DNA of 64,000 nt, from assembly GCA_927362715.1 (NCBI GenBank), contig CAKMIX010000006.1, positions 47,578 to 111,577 of the forward strand, in the 5' to 3' direction. The notes beneath the pieces were generated by a model. The model was given only the letters and a program-made list of their open reading frames with translations, was not told where the DNA came from and did not search any database. The translations under genes and the position numbers were made by a program. This DNA is from an uncultured Clostridia bacterium (GTDB lineage: Bacteria > Bacillota > Clostridia > Oscillospirales > Acutalibacteraceae). Below, in pieces: positions 1 through 8,814 of this stretch (the first letter of the stretch is position 1; every line of letters starts with the position of its first letter).

Positions 1-2385
1 GCCGCGTGCCGTTTCGGCGATGGAACGCAGGTTTTCGGGCGTTTCATCGCCCGCATAATAGACGATCAGCTTAACGCCGCCAACGTCCACCGCACCTGCA
101 AGCAGCCCGGCAGTCTTATAGGTGTTGATCTCCCCATGGAGCTTTTCAACTTCCTTTTCCGCAGCCTTCTGCTCTGTGAGGAGCGCTTCGGCGCGCGCGG
201 GGATCTCCTGCGGGGAGGTCGCCTTGAGCACCGCAGCCGTTTTCGCAAGCAGGGCGTCCGTCTCATGCAGATACGCAAGAAGTCCCGTGCCTGTTACAGC
301 GGTGATACGCCGCACACCCGCAGCGACGGATGATTCGGACGTAATCTTGAAAAGCCCGAGCATCGCCGTATTTTCCACATGCGTACCGCCGCAAAGCTCG
401 GTCGAGAAATCGCCGACTTTGACAACACGCACAACGTCGCCGTATTTTTCACTGAACAGCGCCATGGCGCCCATTTTCTTGGCTTCCTCGATCGGCATTT
501 CCGCCGTGGAGACGGGCAGCGCTTCAAAGATAACGCGGTTGACCGTTTCCTCCACGCGCGAAAGTTCTTCGCTTGTAAGCGCAGAAAAGTGTGTAAAGTC
601 AAAGCGCATTTCGTGGGCGCTCACCAACTGGCCGGCCTGTTCGACATGCGTGCCGAGCACCTGCCGCAGCGCCGCCTGCAAAAGGTGTGCCGCCGTGTGG
701 TTGCGCATGGTTGCGCGCCGCGTTTCTTTATCGATCTTCGCGGTCACCGCCGCGCCGACGGCAATCTCTTCACCGGCCGTCAGCTTGCCTTGGTGCAGGT
801 AAACGCCCTGTGCGGTCTTGGTGGTGTTGGTGACGGTAAAGGTGAAGCCGTCGCCGACGATCTCACCGATGTCGCCGACCTGCCCGCCGCCCTCGCCGTA
901 AAACACGGTTTTGTCAAGCACGAGCACAGCTTCTTTGCCTGCTGCTACGGATTCGGCGCGTTCGCCGTCGGTCAAAACGGCAAGCACTTTGGCGTCGCAG
1001 TCGAACGCCGTATAGCCTGCAAATTCCGTCGCGGTAAGATCCTTTACCGCGTCGTCCGAGCCGATCCACGCCTCCTTGCCCGCATCCTTGTGGGCGTTTC
1101 TTGCGCGCTCGCGCTGCTCGGCGACGAGCTTGTAAAAGGCATCCTCGTCCACGGTCATGCCGCGTTCCTCGAGCAGGTCTTTTGTGAGATCCAGCGGGAA
1201 GCCGAACGTGTCGGACAGCAGGAAAGCGTCCTTGCCGGAGAGCACCTTTCCATTCGCGGCGTCCGCCATTTTTTCAAACCGCTGTACGCCCGCATCAAGC
1301 GTGCGCGCGAAGTTTTCCTCCTCGGCACGGATGACATTGACGATATAGTCATGCTTTTCGACGAGCTCGGGATAGGCGTTTTTGTTCTCCTGAATGACCG
1401 TCTCGGCAACCTCGTACAGGAACGGGCGGTCAATGCCCAGCAGCCTGCCGTGCCGCACCGCGCGGCGCAGAAGCCGGCGCAGCACATAGCCGCGTCCCTC
1501 GTTCGAGGGCATCACGCCGTCGCCGAGCATCATCGTGGTGCTGCGCACATGGTCGGTGATGACGCGCAGCGACACGTCGGTGTGCTCGTTTTCGTGGTAC
1601 TGCACGCCCGCAATCCGCATAATGTGCTTCATGATGTTCTGGACGGTATCGACCTCAAACAGGTTGTCCACGTCCTGCGCGATGCACGCAAGACGCTCGA
1701 GCCCCATGCCCGTGTCGATGTTCGGGTGCGCAAGGCGGGTATAGTTGTCGCTACCGTCATTTTCAAACTGCGTGAACACAAGGTTCCAGAATTCAATATA
1801 ACGGTCGCACTCGCAGCCGACCTTGCAGTCGGGCTTGCCGCAGCCGTATTTTTCACCGCGGTCATAGTAGATCTCCGAGCACGGCCCGCACGGACCTGCG
1901 CCGTGCTCCCAGAAGTTGTCTTCTTTACCGAAGCGCACCATATGCGATTCCTTTACGCCGACGTCCTTCGTCCAGATGTCATACGCCTCGTCGTCGTCGA
2001 GGTACACGCTGATATACAGCTTTTCGGGGTCCATTTCCATGACCTTGGTGCAGAATTCCCACGCCCACGGGATGACCTCTTTTTTGAAATAGTCGCCGAA
2101 CGAGAAGTTGCCGAGCATCTCAAAATACGTGCCGTGGCGCGCGGTTTTGCCGACGTTTTCGATGTCGGGCGTGCGGATGCACTTTTGGCAGGTGGTCACA
2201 CGCTTGCGCGGCGGCGTCACCTCGCCCGTGAAGTATTTTTTCATCGGCGCCATGCCGGAGTTGATCAGCAGCAGGCTTTTGTCGTCGCGCGGGACAAGCG
2301 AAAAGCTCGGCAGCCGCAGATGCCCCTTGCTTTCAAAGAAAGAGAGATATTTCTCCCGCAGTTCGTTAAGCCCTGTCCATTCCAT
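1..2385 (-). CDS. alaS: Alanyl-tRNA synthetase, 3'-truncated by window edge
   Basis: Charges tRNA-Ala with alanine in the cytoplasm. The reverse strand is open from an ATG at 2385 to base 1 (795 codons; the family is usually about 870-880), so only the C-terminal end, part of the DHHA1 region, lies outside. Visible in order: the class II catalytic core from residue 1 (start MEWTGLNELR), the editing-domain zinc motifs HTAAHLL and, about 100 residues later, LCGGTH. It diverges from fhs across a 217-bp gap and has its own consensus promoter about 75 bp upstream. That leader is too short for a T-box. Identification is secure; only the end is unseen. Confidence 0.97.
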   Translation of the reverse strand, partial: MEWTGLNELREKYLSFFESKGHLRLPSFSLVPRDDKSLLLINSGMAPMKKYFTGEVTPPRKRVTTCQKCIRTPDIENVGKTARHGTYFEMLGNFSFGDYFKKEVIPWAWEFCTKVMEMDPEKLYISVYLDDDEAYDIWTKDVGVKESHMVRFGKEDNFWEHGAGPCGPCSEIYYDRGEKYGCGKPDCKVGCECDRYIEFWNLVFTQFENDGSDNYTRLAHPNIDTGMGLERLACIAQDVDNLFEVDTVQNIMKHIMRIAGVQYHENEHTDVSLRVITDHVRSTTMMLGDGVMPSNEGRGYVLRRLLRRAVRHGRLLGIDRPFLYEVAETVIQENKNAYPELVEKHDYIVNVIRAEEENFARTLDAGVQRFEKMADAANGKVLSGKDAFLLSDTFGFPLDLTKDLLEERGMTVDEDAFYKLVAEQRERARNAHKDAGKEAWIGSDDAVKDLTATEFAGYTAFDCDAKVLAVLTDGERAESVAAGKEAVLVLDKTVFYGEGGGQVGDIGEIVGDGFTFTVTNTTKTAQGVYLHQGKLTAGEEIAVGAAVTAKIDKETRRATMRNHTAAHLLQAALRQVLGTHVEQAGQLVSAHEMRFDFTHFSALTSEELSRVEETVNRVIFEALPVSTAEMPIEEAKKMGAMALFSEKYGDVVRVVKVGDFSTELCGGTHVENTAMLGLFKITSESSVAAGVRRITAVTGTGLLAYLHETDALLAKTAAVLKATSPQEIPARAEALLTEQKAAEKEVEKLHGEINTYKTAGLLAGAVDVGGVKLIVYYAGDETPENLRSIAETARG

Positions 2386-2459
2386 ATGCCGTATGCTCCT
2401 TAAGCCGCAGCGCTGCGCGCCGCGTTTCTAATAGATTGTCCAAAAAAAGTGTTGAAACG

Positions 2460-2488
2460 ATTATACATTTCTGCCTTTCGCTTGTCAA
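2460..2488 (-). promoter_or_regulatory. Sigma-A promoter of alaS
   Basis: On the reverse strand TTGACA (2483-2488), a 17-bp spacer and TATAAT (2460-2465): a perfect consensus promoter pointing at alaS. The predicted untranslated leader is about 65 nt. Confidence 0.85.
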
Positions 2489-2508
2489 CTTTATTTCCCC
2501 GAAAATGC

Positions 2509-2537
2509 TTGTTTTACGGCGGCAAATTCAGTATAAT
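2509..2537 (+). promoter_or_regulatory. Sigma-A promoter of fhs
   Basis: TTGTTT (2509-2514), a 17-bp spacer and TATAAT (2532-2537). It is 65 bp upstream of the fhs start and back to back with the alaS promoter. Confidence 0.7.
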
Positions 2538-2602
2538 AAAACTTGTATAAAGGATACGCCACCAAAGTGTGGGAAAATCGAAAATATCGGGAGGAAGAGT
2601 TC

Positions 2603-4273
2603 ATGCGTTCAGACATTGAAATCGCACAAGCGGCAGAGATGCTGCCCATTTCGGAAATCGCCCGTGAAATCGGCGTAGATGCGGACGATCTCGAGCTTTA
2701 CGGCAAATACAAGGCGAAGCTGCCGCTTTCCTTGCGCGAGAAGCTGCGCGATAAACCGGACGGAAAATTGATCCTCGTCACCGCCATCAACCCCACCCCC
2801 GCCGGCGAGGGCAAAACGACCGTGACGGTGGGCTTAGGCGAAGCGATGCAGAAGATCGGCAAAAACGCGATCATCGCGCTGCGCGAGCCCTCCATGGGGC
2901 CCGTATTCGGCGTGAAGGGCGGCGCTGCGGGCGGCGGCTATGCGCAGGTCGTACCGATGGAGGACATCAACCTGCATTTTACGGGCGACATGCACGCGCT
3001 CACCGCTGCGAACAACCTGCTGTGCGCGATGCTTGACAACCACCTGCAGCAGGGCAACGCACTGCGCATAGATCCGCGCCGCGTGCTTTTGAAGCGGTGT
3101 CTCGATATGAACGACCGCGCACTGCGCAACGTCGTGGTGGGCTTGGGCGGCAAGGTCAACGGTGTGCCGCGTGAGGACGGGTTCATGATCACCGTCGCAA
3201 GCGAGGTCATGGCGATTTTGTGCCTTGCTTCGGATATGGAGGACTTAAAAGAACGCCTTGGAAGAATCCTTGTCGCCTACACCTATGGCGGCGAACCCGT
3301 ATATGCACGCGACCTCGGTGCGGTGGGTGCGATGGCGGCGCTGCTGCGCGACGCGATCAAGCCGAACCTTGTACAGACGCTTGAAAATACGCCTGCGCTC
3401 ATGCACGGCGGACCGTTTGCCAATATCGCCCACGGGTGCAACTCTGTCACGGCGACAAAGCTCGGGCTAAAGCTCGCCGACTACTGCATTACGGAGGCGG
3501 GCTTCGGTGCAGATCTCGGCGCAGAAAAATTCCTGGACATCAAATGCCGTGTCGCGGGGCTTAAGCCCGCCTGCGTGGTGCTGGTCGCGACCATTCGCGC
3601 ACTCAAATACAACGGCGGCGTGGCGAAAACGGATTTGGGCGAAGAAAACGTCGGTGCGCTTGAAAAAGGCATTGTCAATTTGAAAACGCATCTGGAAAAC
3701 ATGCGCAAATACGGCGTGCCCGTAGTGGTGGCAATCAACCGCTTCCACACCGATACCGATGCGGAGATCGCCGTAGTGGAGCGGGTCTGCAAGGAGCTGG
3801 GCGCGCCCGTTTCGCTTACCGAAGTGTTCGCAAAGGGCGGCGAAGGCGGTGCAGATCTCGCACAAAAGGTCTGCCGCACCATCGACGAACAGCCGTCTGC
3901 ATACCATCCGCTCTATGACACAGCGCTTACCATCCCCGAAAAGATCGAAACCATCGCCAAAGAGATCTACCGTGCAGACGGCGTGACGTTTACGGCGGCA
4001 GCAAAAAAATCCATCGCCGAGATCGAGTCGCTCGGAGAAGATAAGCTGCCCGTGTGCATTGCCAAAACACAGTATTCGCTTTCGGACAATCCCGCCCTGC
4101 TCGGGAAGCCCGAGGGCTTTACGCTGACCGTGCGCGAGGTGCGCCTGTCCGCAGGCGCCGGCTTCGTTGTGGCGCTGACGGGGGACATCATGACCATGCC
4201 GGGGCTGCCGAAGGTCCCCGCTGCGGAAAACATCGACGTGGACGAAAACGGCGTGATCTCGGGGCTGTTCTGA
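2603..4273 (+). CDS. fhs: Formate-tetrahydrofolate ligase
   Basis: Activates formate with ATP onto tetrahydrofolate to give 10-formyl-THF, the entry of formate into one-carbon metabolism (and the Wood-Ljungdahl methyl branch where present). 556 aa, the normal length. The P-loop region TPAGEGKTT is near residue 68, followed by the family-typical [20 protein letters not shown]. The ATG at 2603 is chosen because GGGAGGAAGAG precedes it; an in-frame ATG at 2543 has no ribosome-binding site. It is monocistronic, with its own promoter. Whether the organism is an acetogen cannot be told from this gene, since fhs is common in non-acetogenic Clostridia. Confidence 0.97.
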   Translation: MRSDIEIAQAAEMLPISEIAREIGVDADDLELYGKYKAKLPLSLREKLRDKPDGKLILVTAINPTPAGEGKTTVTVGLGEAMQKIGKNAIIALREPSMGPVFGVKGGAAGGGYAQVVPMEDINLHFTGDMHALTAANNLLCAMLDNHLQQGNALRIDPRRVLLKRCLDMNDRALRNVVVGLGGKVNGVPREDGFMITVASEVMAILCLASDMEDLKERLGRILVAYTYGGEPVYARDLGAVGAMAALLRDAIKPNLVQTLENTPALMHGGPFANIAHGCNSVTATKLGLKLADYCITEAGFGADLGAEKFLDIKCRVAGLKPACVVLVATIRALKYNGGVAKTDLGEENVGALEKGIVNLKTHLENMRKYGVPVVVAINRFHTDTDAEIAVVERVCKELGAPVSLTEVFAKGGEGGADLAQKVCRTIDEQPSAYHPLYDTALTIPEKIETIAKEIYRADGVTFTAAAKKSIAEIESLGEDKLPVCIAKTQYSLSDNPALLGKPEGFTLTVREVRLSAGAGFVVALTGDIMTMPGLPKVPAAENIDVDENGVISGLF

Positions 4274-4300
4274 TTTTTTTAGTGTAATCAACACAGGCAC

Positions 4301-4450
4301 GGGGAACCCCCGGCGAGGGTTCCCCGGATGGAACAGTCCGCCGGACTGTTCCATCTCCCCTCCTGCGCTTTGGCAGAAAAAGGATTTCGCGTCCTGCGGG
4401 ACGCGACGAGGGCTCTGCCCCTCGACCCCGCCACCTTTTGTAAAAGGTGG
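4301..4450. repeat. Cluster of five inverted repeats in an intergenic region
   Basis: The 297-bp gap between fhs and nagB contains five consecutive hairpin-forming inverted repeats: 4301-4309/4317-4325 (9 bp), 4329-4339/4343-4353 (11 bp), 4387-4394/4399-4406 (8 bp), 4407-4412/4419-4424 (6 bp) and 4431-4439/4442-4450 (9 bp). No plausible gene covers it. The arrangement resembles the dispersed structured intergenic elements that I recall from Oscillospiraceae genomes, but the family assignment is from memory and unverified. Confidence 0.6.
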
Positions 4451-4501
4451 GCGAAAACTTTTGTGTCGCTTTTGCCTTAAAAGATTTCGTAATAAACTAA
4501 T

Positions 4502-4532
4502 ACACGGGCAAGCCGCAGCGGCTTGCCCGTGT
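4502..4532 (-). terminator. Terminator of nagB
   Basis: Perfect 14-bp stem (4502-4515/4519-4532) with a 3-nt loop, 40 bp beyond the nagB stop, followed on the reverse strand by a T-rich tract. Confidence 0.65.
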
Positions 4533-4570
4533 TATTTGGTCTGTTGCTTATTTCGGAAAGCCGCTTGCCT

Positions 4571-5290
4571 TTACAGCAGCCGTGCCGCTTCCTTGTCCAT
4601 ATACACCACAACGTCGTGGTGGAATTGGAGAATCGACGCCGGGCAGACCGGCGTGACCTCGCCCTTGATCATCGCCGCCATGGCGTCCGCCTTGGCAGCG
4701 CCCGTGGCGATCATCACGATCTTTTTCGCCTTCATAATGGAACCGACGCCCATGGTCAACGCATAGTGCGGCATGGGGTTTTCATCGAAATACTGCGAAT
4801 TTGCCTCGATCGTGCTCTCCGTCAGCTTGACCTTGAACGCGCCGCGCGTGAAGCAAATGGACGGCTCGTTAAAGCCGATGTGCCCGTTTCTGCCCACGCC
4901 CAAAAGCTGGATGTCCACACCCGCGCGGTCAAGCTCCGCATCATAGCGCGCGCACTCCGCCTCGGCATCCTCGGCGTTGCCGTCTAAGAAATGCACGTTT
5001 TCCTCGCGGATGTCGGTATGGTCAAACAGCTCGCGGTGCATGAAGGTGTAGTAGCTGTTTTTATCGGACTTCGGCAGCCCGACGTATTCGTCAAGATTAT
5101 AGGTCGTCACATCGCGCAGGCTCACTTCGCCGCGTTCATACGCCTTGTATATGTACTGATACGTCGGCACGGGCGATGCCCCCGTCGCAAGCCCAAGTAC
5201 GATATTCGGTTTTTTATTGATGGCATCCACAAACAATTTTCCCGCCGCTTCGCCGATTTGGGCGGCATTTTCCATAATGATCAGTTGCAT
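4571..5290 (-). CDS. nagB: Glucosamine-6-phosphate deaminase
   Basis: Converts glucosamine-6-phosphate to fructose-6-phosphate and ammonia, linking amino-sugar use to glycolysis. 239 aa, full length for the family. Visible motifs are GLATGASPVPTY near residue 35 (substrate phosphate loop), NLDEYVGL (catalytic Asp region) and GVGRNGHIGFNEP. The ATG at 5290 follows an AGGGTG site; a longer upstream reading frame to 5746 is only antisense to acpS. No nagA or sugar transporter lies beside it, so it probably acts as a stand-alone unit. It diverges from acpS over a symmetrical promoter region. Confidence 0.95.
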   Translation of the reverse strand: MQLIIMENAAQIGEAAGKLFVDAINKKPNIVLGLATGASPVPTYQYIYKAYERGEVSLRDVTTYNLDEYVGLPKSDKNSYYTFMHRELFDHTDIREENVHFLDGNAEDAEAECARYDAELDRAGVDIQLLGVGRNGHIGFNEPSICFTRGAFKVKLTESTIEANSQYFDENPMPHYALTMGVGSIMKAKKIVMIATGAAKADAMAAMIKGEVTPVCPASILQFHHDVVVYMDKEAARLL

Positions 5291-5331
5291 TTTTTCACCC
5301 TGTTCCTTAACTTTCCTATCTGTGCGAGAAC

Positions 5332-5359
5332 ATTGTACCATATTTTGCCCGGATTTCAA
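5332..5359 (-). promoter_or_regulatory. Promoter of nagB
   Basis: Reverse-strand TTGAAA (5354-5359), a 16-bp spacer and TACAAT (5332-5337) with TGG directly before the -10 (extended -10). It sits in the left arm of an imperfect palindrome shared with the acpS promoter. Confidence 0.65.
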
Positions 5360-5365
5360 CAAATA

Positions 5366-5394
5366 TTTTCTTTCCGGCAAAAATGTGGTACAAT
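5366..5394 (+). promoter_or_regulatory. Promoter of acpS operon
   Basis: Extended -10 TGG-TACAAT with the hexamer at 5389-5394. The -35 position (5366-5371, TTTTCT) is poor. It lies in the right arm of the shared palindrome. Confidence 0.55.
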
Positions 5395-5425
5395 GCACAT
5401 AAAGCGCTTGAAAGGAGACGGACAT

Positions 5426-5806
5426 ATGCTGCGAAACGGCATAGACCTTGTGGAGATCGAACGCATCCGCCGCTCGGCACAGTCCCCTGTATTCTTGGAA
5501 CGTGTATTCGGTGCACGCGAGCGTGCAGAATGGATACAGCGCGGCGAAAAGGCGGAGCACCTGGCGGGTGCGTTCGCCGCAAAAGAGGCGTTTGCGAAAG
5601 CACTGGGTATCGGGATCCGCGGCTTCGCGCTTTGCGAGGTCGAGGTACTGCATGATCCGCTCGGCGCGCCGTATTTTGCACTTTCGGGAAAGGCCGCGGC
5701 GCTCGCCGAAGCGCGCGCGCTCGAATTCACATTGAGCATCACGCACACAGGCACACTCGCGGCGGCGATGGTCACAGCGATTGAGAAAGGAGACGCAACC
5801 CTATGA
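5426..5806 (+). CDS. acpS: Holo-[acyl-carrier-protein] synthase
   Basis: Transfers the 4'-phosphopantetheine arm from CoA to apo-ACP, activating fatty-acid synthesis. 126 aa, the usual AcpS size. The Mg-binding motif GIDLVEIERI (residues 4-13) and the downstream FAAKEAFAKALG helix are both present. The start is at 5426 behind AAAGGAGAC. Its stop overlaps the next gene by 4 bp (ATGA), so it is translationally coupled to nnr, a gene pair common in Firmicutes. Confidence 0.95.
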   Translation: MLRNGIDLVEIERIRRSAQSPVFLERVFGARERAEWIQRGEKAEHLAGAFAAKEAFAKALGIGIRGFALCEVEVLHDPLGAPYFALSGKAAALAEARALEFTLSITHTGTLAAAMVTAIEKGDATL

Positions 5807-7341
5807 TGCGTATTTTGAATTCCGAACAGATCAAGGCGGTGGAGGCCGCTGCCGACGAAAGCGGCATCTCCTACCTGCGGCTGATGGAAAACGCGGGCGC
5901 CGCCTGCGCCAAGGTCATCCGGACGCGCTTTGATGCGACGGACAAGCGGCATGTCGTCGTGCTGTGCGGCAAAGGGAAAAACGGCGGCGACGGCTTTGTC
6001 GCGGCGCGCAAGCTGTTTGAAAACGGTTATGACGTACATGTGCTGCTTGTTGCGGGCGAGCCGAAGGCCGATAATGCACAGGAAATGTTTATTCGTCTTC
6101 AGGAACTGGACATCCCCGTTGAAAGCTACATGCCGCAAAGCGAGCGCCAGCGCGCGCTGCTGCAAAAGGCGGACATTCTCATTGATGCGGTATTCGGCAC
6201 GGGCTTTGCGGGTTCACTGCCCGAAAATCTGCAAGCGTTATTTGCGTTTGCGGAAACCTGCGGTGGGTTTGTGGTCTCCATCGACCTGCCCAGCGGCGTG
6301 TGCGCCGACACCCCGCAGCTGCAAAGCCGTCCGCTCAAAGCCGACCTGACTGTTTCGGTCATGGCGCTTAAGCCTGCGCTGGTTTCCTTCCCTGCGCGGG
6401 AATTTGCAGGAGAAATCCAAGTGGTGTCTATCGGCATACCGGACGAGCTTTATAAAGCCTATAACAAGGCGTTCGCTTTTTCGGACAAAGATATTGCCGC
6501 GCTGTTCCCGAAGCGCGCCGCTGACGCGAACAAGGGCGATTTCGGCAAGGCGCTGGTGATCGCGGGCAGCTATGAGATGCCCGGTGCCGCGCTGCTCGCC
6601 TGTGGTGCCTGTGTGGAATGCGGCGCGGGGCTGGTGCGGCTGGCCTTTCCGGAGCAAGCATACGCGGCGGTCACGGCAGCCGTGCCCGAAAAGGTGCTTC
6701 TGCCGCTTGCTTCCAACCGCTTCGGTCGGATCTCGGCGCAGGAGGAAAAACGGCTTCTGGATGCGCTGTCCAATGCAACGGCTTGCCTCATCGGCTGCGG
6801 GTTGGGGCTCGATTATGATACGAAGGCCATCGTGCGCGCCGTGCTGCAAAGCACAAGCGTTCCCGTGGTTTTGGATGCGGACGGCATAAACGCCGTATGC
6901 GATGACATAGATATGATACGGGAAGCGAAAGCCCCGGTCATCCTGACCCCGCACCCGGGTGAAGCCGCGCGCTTGCTTGGCTGTACAGCGCGGGAGATCC
7001 AGGCAGACCGCATGGGGGCATGCGCCGCGCTTTGCGAAAAGACGGGCGCGACGGTGGTGCTAAAAGGTGCCGGCACGGTGATCTCGGCGGACGGCAAACG
7101 GTTTTCGGTCAACATGACCGGCAATGCAGGCATGGCGACCGCCGGCAGCGGCGATGTGCTTGCGGGGATGCTGCTCGGCTTTTTGTGTTTGGGCCTTTCG
7201 CCGCTGGAAGCGGCAGTTGCCGCCGCACATATCCACGGGCTTGCAGGCGATGCCGTTGCCGCACAATCGGCGATGTGCTCGGTCACGCCGTCGAAGATGC
7301 TTTATGCACTGCCAAGTGTGCTTTCCCGATTTGATCTTTAA
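5803..7341 (+). CDS. nnr: Bifunctional NAD(P)H-hydrate epimerase/dehydratase
   Basis: Repairs damaged nicotinamide cofactors. The N-terminal YjeF domain (about residues 1-215) epimerises R- to S-NAD(P)HX; the C-terminal ribokinase-like domain (about 220-512) dehydrates S-NAD(P)HX with ADP. Seen: GKGKNGGDGF near residue 60 in the epimerase, and the C-terminal NAGMATAGSGDVLAG nucleotide/catalytic loop ending near residue 455. The length of 512 aa fits a full fusion. It overlaps acpS by 4 bp and is followed 14 bp later by a lipoprotein gene. Confidence 0.95.
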   Translation: MMRILNSEQIKAVEAAADESGISYLRLMENAGAACAKVIRTRFDATDKRHVVVLCGKGKNGGDGFVAARKLFENGYDVHVLLVAGEPKADNAQEMFIRLQELDIPVESYMPQSERQRALLQKADILIDAVFGTGFAGSLPENLQALFAFAETCGGFVVSIDLPSGVCADTPQLQSRPLKADLTVSVMALKPALVSFPAREFAGEIQVVSIGIPDELYKAYNKAFAFSDKDIAALFPKRAADANKGDFGKALVIAGSYEMPGAALLACGACVECGAGLVRLAFPEQAYAAVTAAVPEKVLLPLASNRFGRISAQEEKRLLDALSNATACLIGCGLGLDYDTKAIVRAVLQSTSVPVVLDADGINAVCDDIDMIREAKAPVILTPHPGEAARLLGCTAREIQADRMGACAALCEKTGATVVLKGAGTVISADGKRFSVNMTGNAGMATAGSGDVLAGMLLGFLCLGLSPLEAAVAAAHIHGLAGDAVAAQSAMCSVTPSKMLYALPSVLSRFDL

Positions 7342-7355
7342 GGGAGCGCGATGCC

Positions 7356-7877
7356 ATGCGGCGGATTCGGTGTATTTTGGCGGCGGTTTTGCTGCTGCTT
7401 TGCTGCGGATGTCAAAACGCAAGCCCCGAAACAGACGACACGCCGCTGCCCGCTGCGTTCACGGCAAAAATCGCCGTCACGCACGGCGCGCTGGAGTTTG
7501 AAGCGGATCTTACCGTTTCGGCGGACGGTACGGCGCAAACGGCGCTGACTGCGCCTGAGGCGGTCGCATCGCTCTCGATCACACAAAATGCGGACGGCTG
7601 CTGTTTTTCGTTCTTGGGGCTGACACTTGAAACCCCGCCCGCCTTTCTGCCCGACGCCTCGTTTGCCAACCTTCTGTATGCGGCGGTGAACACGCTGCGC
7701 TCGGATACGGCAGATCGCACCGTCGCGGGCTACGGCAACAGCACCATATACACAAGCAAGACAGAGGCGGGGGATATTTTTTCCCTCACCTGCACACAAG
7801 ACGGTACCCCGCAGTCCCTCTCCATGGAGGGGCAGGATCTGCACGTGACGTTTTCGGACTTCACCGTATCGGAATAA
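7356..7877 (+). CDS. Predicted lipoprotein of unknown function
   Basis: 173 aa with a type II signal: positive MRRIR, a hydrophobic stretch and the lipobox LLCCGC, with Cys about residue 23 as the probable lipidation site. The mature part is beta-rich in appearance, with many alternating Thr/Val segments, and has no motif I recognise. AGGGAG lies 9 nt before the ATG. Being the last gene after acpS-nnr and before a strong terminator, it is probably cotranscribed with them, but nothing ties its function to theirs. Confidence 0.75.
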   Translation: MRRIRCILAAVLLLLCCGCQNASPETDDTPLPAAFTAKIAVTHGALEFEADLTVSADGTAQTALTAPEAVASLSITQNADGCCFSFLGLTLETPPAFLPDASFANLLYAAVNTLRSDTADRTVAGYGNSTIYTSKTEAGDIFSLTCTQDGTPQSLSMEGQDLHVTFSDFTVSE

Positions 7878-7889
7878 AAGAAAACAAAA

Positions 7890-7926
7890 GGCGCCCCCTG
7901 CTGCGTTGCACGCAGCAGGGGGCGCC
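7890..7926. terminator. Bidirectional terminator
   Basis: Perfect 16-bp stem (7890-7905/7911-7926). A-rich sequence on the left and TTTATT on the right let it serve both the lipoprotein gene (forward) and the rubredoxin gene (reverse). Confidence 0.85.
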
Positions 7927-7939
7927 TTTATTGCCGTTT

Positions 7940-8059
7940 TCAGTCTTCTACTTTTTCAAACTGGTCGGCGCCTACGCCGCACAGCGGGCAGACGTAATCC
8001 TCGGGCAGCTCGTCGCCCTCATACACATAACCGCAAACGGTGCATACATATTTTGCCAT
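7940..8059 (-). CDS. Short rubredoxin-like protein (39 aa)
   Basis: A small iron protein, likely an electron carrier to the adjacent rubrerythrin. The four iron ligands are at Cys6, Cys9, Cys24 and Cys27 in CTVCG and CPLCG. Classical rubredoxins are about 52-54 aa; this one lacks roughly 14 residues between the two knuckles ([10 protein letters not shown] then [10 protein letters not shown]), like the rubredoxin-type tails of rubrerythrins. It starts 29 bp after the rubrerythrin stop, so it is very probably the second gene of that operon. A ribosome-binding site (GAAAGGAATTG) precedes the ATG. Confidence 0.85.
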   Translation of the reverse strand: MAKYVCTVCGYVYEGDELPEDYVCPLCGVGADQFEKVED

Positions 8060-8088
8060 AATTCAATTCCTTTCAGACAATACAGAGA

Positions 8089-8628
8089 TCAATAGTTTTC
8101 CGCACGCAGGCAGAAATAAGACTGCGGATGTGCGCACACGGGGCAGACCTCGGGCGCTTTTTTGCCGATGACGATGTGGCCGCAGTTCATGCACTGCCAG
8201 ACCATGTCGCCGTCGCGTGAGAATACGAGCCCGCCTTCGATATTGGCAAGCAGCTTTCTGTAGCGTTCCTCGTGCTCCTTTTCGATCGCAGCAACGCCGT
8301 CAAACAGCTCGGCAATGTGGTCAAAGCCCTCTTCGCGTGCCGTTTTGGCAAAACCCGCATACATATCGGTCCATTCGTAATTTTCGCCCGCTGCCGCGTC
8401 TTTCAGGTTTTCAGGCGTGGAAGGCATACCGCCGTTGAGCAGCTTGAACCAGATCTTCGCGTGCTCTTTTTCGTTCTTCGCAGTTTCTTCAAACAGCGCG
8501 CCGATCTGCACATATCCGTCCTTTTTTGCCTTGGACGCATAATACAGATATTTCGTGTGCGCCTGCGATTCGCCCGCAAATGCCGCCAGCAGGTTCTTTT
8601 CGGTCTTGGAGCCTTTCAATTCAGCCAT
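8089..8628 (-). CDS. rbr: Rubrerythrin
   Basis: A non-haem diiron peroxidase that reduces hydrogen peroxide in anaerobes. 179 aa: a ferritin-like four-helix domain with ligands such as Glu20, Glu53/His56 and Glu117-Glu120 ([32 protein letters not shown]), then a rubredoxin domain with CMNCG and CPVC (Cys146, 149, 162, 165). The start at ATG 8628 is preferred over an in-frame GTG at 8637 because AAAGGG is correctly spaced only for the ATG. First gene of a two-gene operon with the short rubredoxin; strong promoter upstream. Confidence 0.97.
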   Translation of the reverse strand: MAELKGSKTEKNLLAAFAGESQAHTKYLYYASKAKKDGYVQIGALFEETAKNEKEHAKIWFKLLNGGMPSTPENLKDAAAGENYEWTDMYAGFAKTAREEGFDHIAELFDGVAAIEKEHEERYRKLLANIEGGLVFSRDGDMVWQCMNCGHIVIGKKAPEVCPVCAHPQSYFCLRAENY

Positions 8629-8685
8629 GCAAATCACCCTTTCCGTTTATCATTTTTTCCTATTTGCAGTTTCTGCTGCAAGGTA

Positions 8686-8714
8686 ATTATAGGATATACA
8701 GGAAAATTTTTCAA
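8686..8714 (-). promoter_or_regulatory. Promoter of the rubrerythrin operon
   Basis: Reverse-strand TTGAAA (8709-8714), a 17-bp spacer and TATAAT (8686-8691). Confidence 0.8.
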
Positions 8715-8730
8715 GCTTTCGCTGAAAAAA

Positions 8731-8759
8731 TTGAATCTTCCCAAGAAAAATGCTACAAT
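8731..8759 (+). promoter_or_regulatory. Promoter of the Pr6Pr membrane protein gene
   Basis: TTGAAT (8731-8736), a 17-bp spacer and TACAAT (8754-8759) with TGC before the -10. It diverges from the rubrerythrin promoter. Confidence 0.75.
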
Positions 8760-8814
8760 GGACAGGCAAAACAAATAAAAGGAGTTGCGGTGCGGTGCGC
8801 CGCGTGTGCAAAGC

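Noticed and set aside
379..2403. Long forward open frame opposite alaS (674 codons)
   Set aside because: It is the antisense shadow of alaS, has no ribosome-binding site or recognisable domain, and the reverse strand matches AlaRS throughout.
2386..2459. T-box riboswitch for alaS
   Set aside because: The alaS promoter leaves only about 65 nt of leader, too short for a T-box. None was seen for ilvE either, which lacks its own leader.
5398..5413. cre (CcpA) site between the acpS promoter and its ribosome-binding site
   Set aside because: AAAGCGCTT matches the cre core, but the flanking TG...CA positions fail, so the match is too weak to report.
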